Assembly (NCBI RefSeq): GCF_001522545.3
Contig: NC_031770.1
Span: 32,558,566-32,622,565, forward strand
Direction of reading: 5' to 3'
Source: Parus major
Taxonomy: Eukaryota > Chordata > Aves > Passeriformes > Paridae
Length of the DNA stretch: 64,000 nucleotides
Under the pieces are notes generated by a model. That model saw only the letters and a list, made by a program, of their open reading frames with translations. It was not told the origin of the DNA and made no database searches. Position 1 is the first letter of the stretch, and the number at the start of each line of letters is the position of its first letter. A program made the translations under genes and the position numbers. Positions 60,601 through 64,000 of the stretch are shown piece after piece.

Positions 60601-61712
60601 CAGGGTTAAACACAGCCCCCTGCCCCCACAAGTGGTCTCACTAAAGCTCCCAGAGCCTGACACGCCACCTTGACTCTGCAACAACCTAATACCAGTGGAG
60701 AGAGCATTAAAACAACTGCTAAGGTGCAGCAACCTGATCCACCCCTACCTAGTCACGCACCTGGACACTCATCCGTGATGCAGACAGCAGAGTTAGAAAC
60801 AGTCCTAGCACATCCTCTGGCTCTGAGCCTGAGGCACCGTGGTGGGAGGAAGACATTTCAGCACTGCAAGCTTCTGTTCCCTTTTGCTAAGGGGTAACCC
60901 ATGATGCTGTTGGTTCCCCCCAATGTCAGTCTAGCTAAGCCCTCCCTGCCACCTGCCACCTTTCCCCCCCTCTCCCCCATTTCCCAGGTTCCTCTTTTCT
61001 CACCACTGTCTGAGTCCAGGTGTTCAGGACAGACCTGGATATCAAAGGGCAAAGCACACCAGTCAGGTCAGTCCCTGGATACCTATCACCTATTTGGGTC
61101 TCACTCAGGGGCTTATTCTTGCTGGTGTCTTATACAGCCACCAAACCCTCAAAACTGTAACTACAGCCCCACAAGATGGGTATCATAATCTTGAGGAAGA
61201 GAAACGTTTTACACTAGTCACTTGACAAATTGTTTCAGACTACAATCTGAATTCACCTTTGAGCCAACAGTGCAGTGCTCAGCACCTCAGCAGAGTGTCA
61301 AGCCATAGAAAGCCCTTTGCAAAAACTGCAGGGTCAGGAGCTGACCTGGGAATATGTTTCTTGCTGTGCTTTCATGTAGGGTTTTAGAGTTTGATGTCAA
61401 CCCTTTGGACCCAGGTGCTTCTAAGCTTAATCTGATCTCTGTATCAGCTTTACTGTCTTTCCTATATTATTTTATCTTCAATCATTTCCCTGAAACAGGA
61501 CCCAGTCTTGGCCCCCAGCAGCAGACTTGAGCAAATTAAATACTACAGAGCTTCACCTCAGAGACAAGTGAGTTACTTTCAACAACAGCTTAGATGCCAA
61601 ACTGACTGTGTGGGTCTGGCTTGCAGTGCCTTACAGCTGGAGGTCTGCCCTAGGCCTCATACTGAAGTGCTCACCCCATCCTGAAGTTTAATGCAGCTCA
61701 CACTGACTTAGC
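60601..61712. other. Unique non-coding sequence
   Basis: No gene or repeat family was recognised. A C-rich stretch (CCTTTCCCCCCCTCTCCCCC) sits near 60,959-60,978. Confidence 0.5.
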
Positions 61713-61860
61713 ATCTCATCCCTGGAAGTGTCCAAGGCCAGGCTGGATGGAGCTCTGAACAAGGTGTCCCTGCCCATGGCAGGGGGTTGGAACTAGATGA
61801 TCTTTAAGATTTCTTCCAACCCAAACCATCCCGCTAATCTATAATTCTATTATTCCATGA
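61713..61860 (+). mobile_element. CR1 3' tail fragment, sense
   Basis: About 150 bp of CR1 3' end in plus orientation: CATCCCTGGAAGTGTCCAAG, GCCAGGCTGGATGGAGCTCT, then GTGTCCCTGCCCATGGCAGG, GGGTTGGAACTAGATGATCT and TTCTTCCAACCCAAACCATC, closing with ATTCTATTATTCCATGA, a degenerate form of the terminal octamer repeat. It lacks some bases found in most copies between GAACAA and GGTGTCCC. It is a short 5'-truncated insertion. Confidence 0.93.
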
Positions 61861-64000
61861 CCTGCTTTTGGCACTGGATGGATGCAAACAATAAGAGAAG
61901 GGAATCAGTGGCAAGGAAGAAGTACTGGCTGGTAGCATATGCTGGTTGAAGGCAAACAGTTGGCATTTGTGGTCAAGCTGGTCAGAGAAGCAAAGCCAGA
62001 GGGTTAGAATGGTCCATCTCTATGGGACACAAAGGAGCACCAAACTCCTCCTCACTGTTCCAACTGCATGGCAGCTCAGTGCCATCAAGGGTTTGGCAGA
62101 ATGTCCACCTAGCTCCCTTCCCTTTCTCTTCACTGAAGTCTTACCTTGTCTTCTTTGCCTGGGAAGGTCAAGGGGAGAGAAGAGTGGTGCAGCAACCTCA
62201 GTCACAGCACTACACCCCAGCAGCACCCTGCAGCTGCCTAACTACTCCATATAAATGCCAGAGGCTATAGAATGGGTTCCCACCAGCTGATCATGGCTGG
62301 GATCCATACCTTCACCAGGTAGACTCTGCCTCCCTAGTCATCTAAGTTCAACATGTCAGGAGACCAGACCATTTTCCCTTTGCTGTCCAACTCTTAAGCC
62401 CTTAAGTATGCAAGTGCAAAGGGGTGACATGTAAAGGCTTAAAGAACACTCCTGCTGATCCCACATCTGGGTCAGCACTGGCTCCTTTCACAGATGGGTC
62501 TTTGAAGAAAAGGCTACAGAGCCCAGGAATATTCAGTTTCTCACCTGCACTTCAGACCACTGTGGACTCTCTCCTGATCCCACCAGCAAAGATGTGGGCA
62601 TGTTGTGGGTGCACCCCACAGCAGCACATCTGTAACCCAGCTGTGCACAGCTGGCAGCACTGGCAGCATCTGGGGCCTCCAGCAGGTGAGGAATTGCCAG
62701 TCTATGTGTGCTGTATGGGCTGTTCCTTCAACTCTGAGAAAGGAGCTGGTGCCCCCTCTCAGCCTTTGAGACAAGAGAATCCCACTCAGCAGGACTTTGT
62801 GTCTGGCTGCCACTACATAGCAGTATCCAGTGAGGAGGGAGGATGGTCAAGAGGCATTGCTTTTTCCCTGATCACCAACTCACTCATGGACTCATCATGG
62901 TGCCCTAGACAGGTCAAACTCCAGAAAGTGCTTTTCTCCAAACCCCCACCAGAATGAATTCCTTCCGTCTTAGCAAAAATGTCTCATGATAAAACAGGAC
63001 TTCCCTTGTTTCCTCAATACCTGTGATTTAGGGCTTTGATTGCCCAACGCTTGTATGATGGGCTTGAAGGGAATGGGAAGGAGGTCAAGGCAGTGTCCTC
63101 AGAACCTGATGACCATCAACCCCAAAAACCCTCAAGCATATCTTGGAGGTCTGCCCTGAGTCATTCCCTGTTGAACTCAACATAGCTTTACAGTAAACAT
63201 CCCATTCTTCAAGCCAGCAACGTCAGATGCTGACTGTCCTGACTGGCTGCTCACATACACTACTCACGTATTACTAGAGAGCACTCGCAAATCTGTCACA
63301 GCATCAAAGTGGGATTGTATTTTTCCAGTCTGTCATGACTCACTGGTGAGCAATGGGACATGCGGATTGTGTCTGGTGATACTGTGACATGTGTACACAC
63401 ATCTGGGGGAGTAATTAGATCTGTGGCCAAACTCTAACCTCAGCCTTCCTCTGTGGTCCCACACTCAGCCTGGAAGCTAGAGATTGAGGGCATAGTCTGG
63501 CCTTGCTGACCCCAGGTTGGGGAGACCTGCAGTTCAAGAACATTCCTGGGACAAAATGTTCATTTTAGCCCTTACCAACCAGTGCCTTACAGGCAGCACA
63601 AATGTTGATGAGAGGATGAAAGGGTGAAGGATGCTGGTGAGGCTCAGCTCCCAAGGCCCAGCACCACACTCTGTGGTACATGTCTCCAGGGCGCACCATT
63701 CCCAGCTTCGACTGCCCTCATCATTCTCCCAGATCCTCAACTCAGTGACATGTCAGGCAGGGTATTTTCCAGAGGGTACAGCCAGCTCATGCTCAGCTAT
63801 AGGAAATGAGGCCTCATTCCTCAGGAGTTCCATGGACAGGCAGAGATTAAATCCTCCAAAATTTGCTCATAAAAGACCTTTTCTCTTTCATTTGCTTTTC
63901 CATACCTTCCATCTCTCTCTCCCCACTTCTGACAGCCCTCCTGTACTCCCAATGAGGAGGCAATGATAACAGCAGAGCTGGAAAATATCACCACTCTGAT
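61861..64000. other. Unique non-coding sequence to the window end
   Basis: No exon, RNA gene or repeat was recognised. A 177-codon plus-strand frame at 62,424-62,957 is open but matches no family I know and overlaps a minus-strand frame. The window ends in unique sequence, so a feature could continue beyond the edge unseen. Confidence 0.5.

Noticed and set aside
1..64000. CRISPR arrays, operons, tRNA or rRNA genes, phage or plasmid features
   Set aside because: None was seen on either strand; CR1 elements and LTRs identify the DNA as avian nuclear sequence.

Overview
The window is vertebrate nuclear DNA, almost certainly from a bird and most likely a neoavian (possibly songbird) draft assembly. 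The evidence is the repeat content: several CR1 LINE copies with avian-type 3' ends, two older CR1 remnants, a 1,288-bp solo LTR with a clean 5-bp target duplication, and a shorter retroviral-type LTR. Base composition is about even, CpG is depleted except in a few short islands, and a run of 365 Ns interrupts a TTCC microsatellite. Nothing suggests bacterial, plasmid or phage DNA: there are no operons, no long ORFs, no tRNA or rRNA genes and no CRISPR.

I could not support any host protein-coding gene. The longest complete ORF is 218 codons, and none of the ORFs resembles a known family except those inside CR1 copies. The window is best read as intergenic or long intronic sequence.

Layout: 1-2.7 kb unique sequence; 2.67-3.16 kb TTCC repeat with the gap; a CpG cluster at 4.6-4.9 kb; unique sequence to 10 kb; a probable solo LTR at 10.0-10.4 kb; a four-site GATA cluster at 11.2 kb; an antisense CR1 at 13.1-14.3 kb; an AT-rich, homeobox-motif-rich block at 18.4-19.2 kb; a sense CR1 at 20.0-20.8 kb; unique sequence with a perfect hairpin at 22.85 kb; an ancient CR1 piece at 27.3-27.5 kb; a long poly-T at 29.75 kb; a CR1 tail at 30.1 kb and a second perfect hairpin at 30.7 kb; a long unique stretch to 46.4 kb; ancient repeat pieces at 46.4-47.4 kb; unique sequence to 55.8 kb; the solo LTR at 55.8-57.1 kb; a small CpG island at 60.2-60.6 kb; and a CR1 tail at 61.7-61.9 kb.

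No genes here act together. The points most worth a second look are the LTR with its target duplication, the palindromic GATA cluster, the CpG island at 60.2 kb and the two perfect hairpins. I found no sign of a new biological system.
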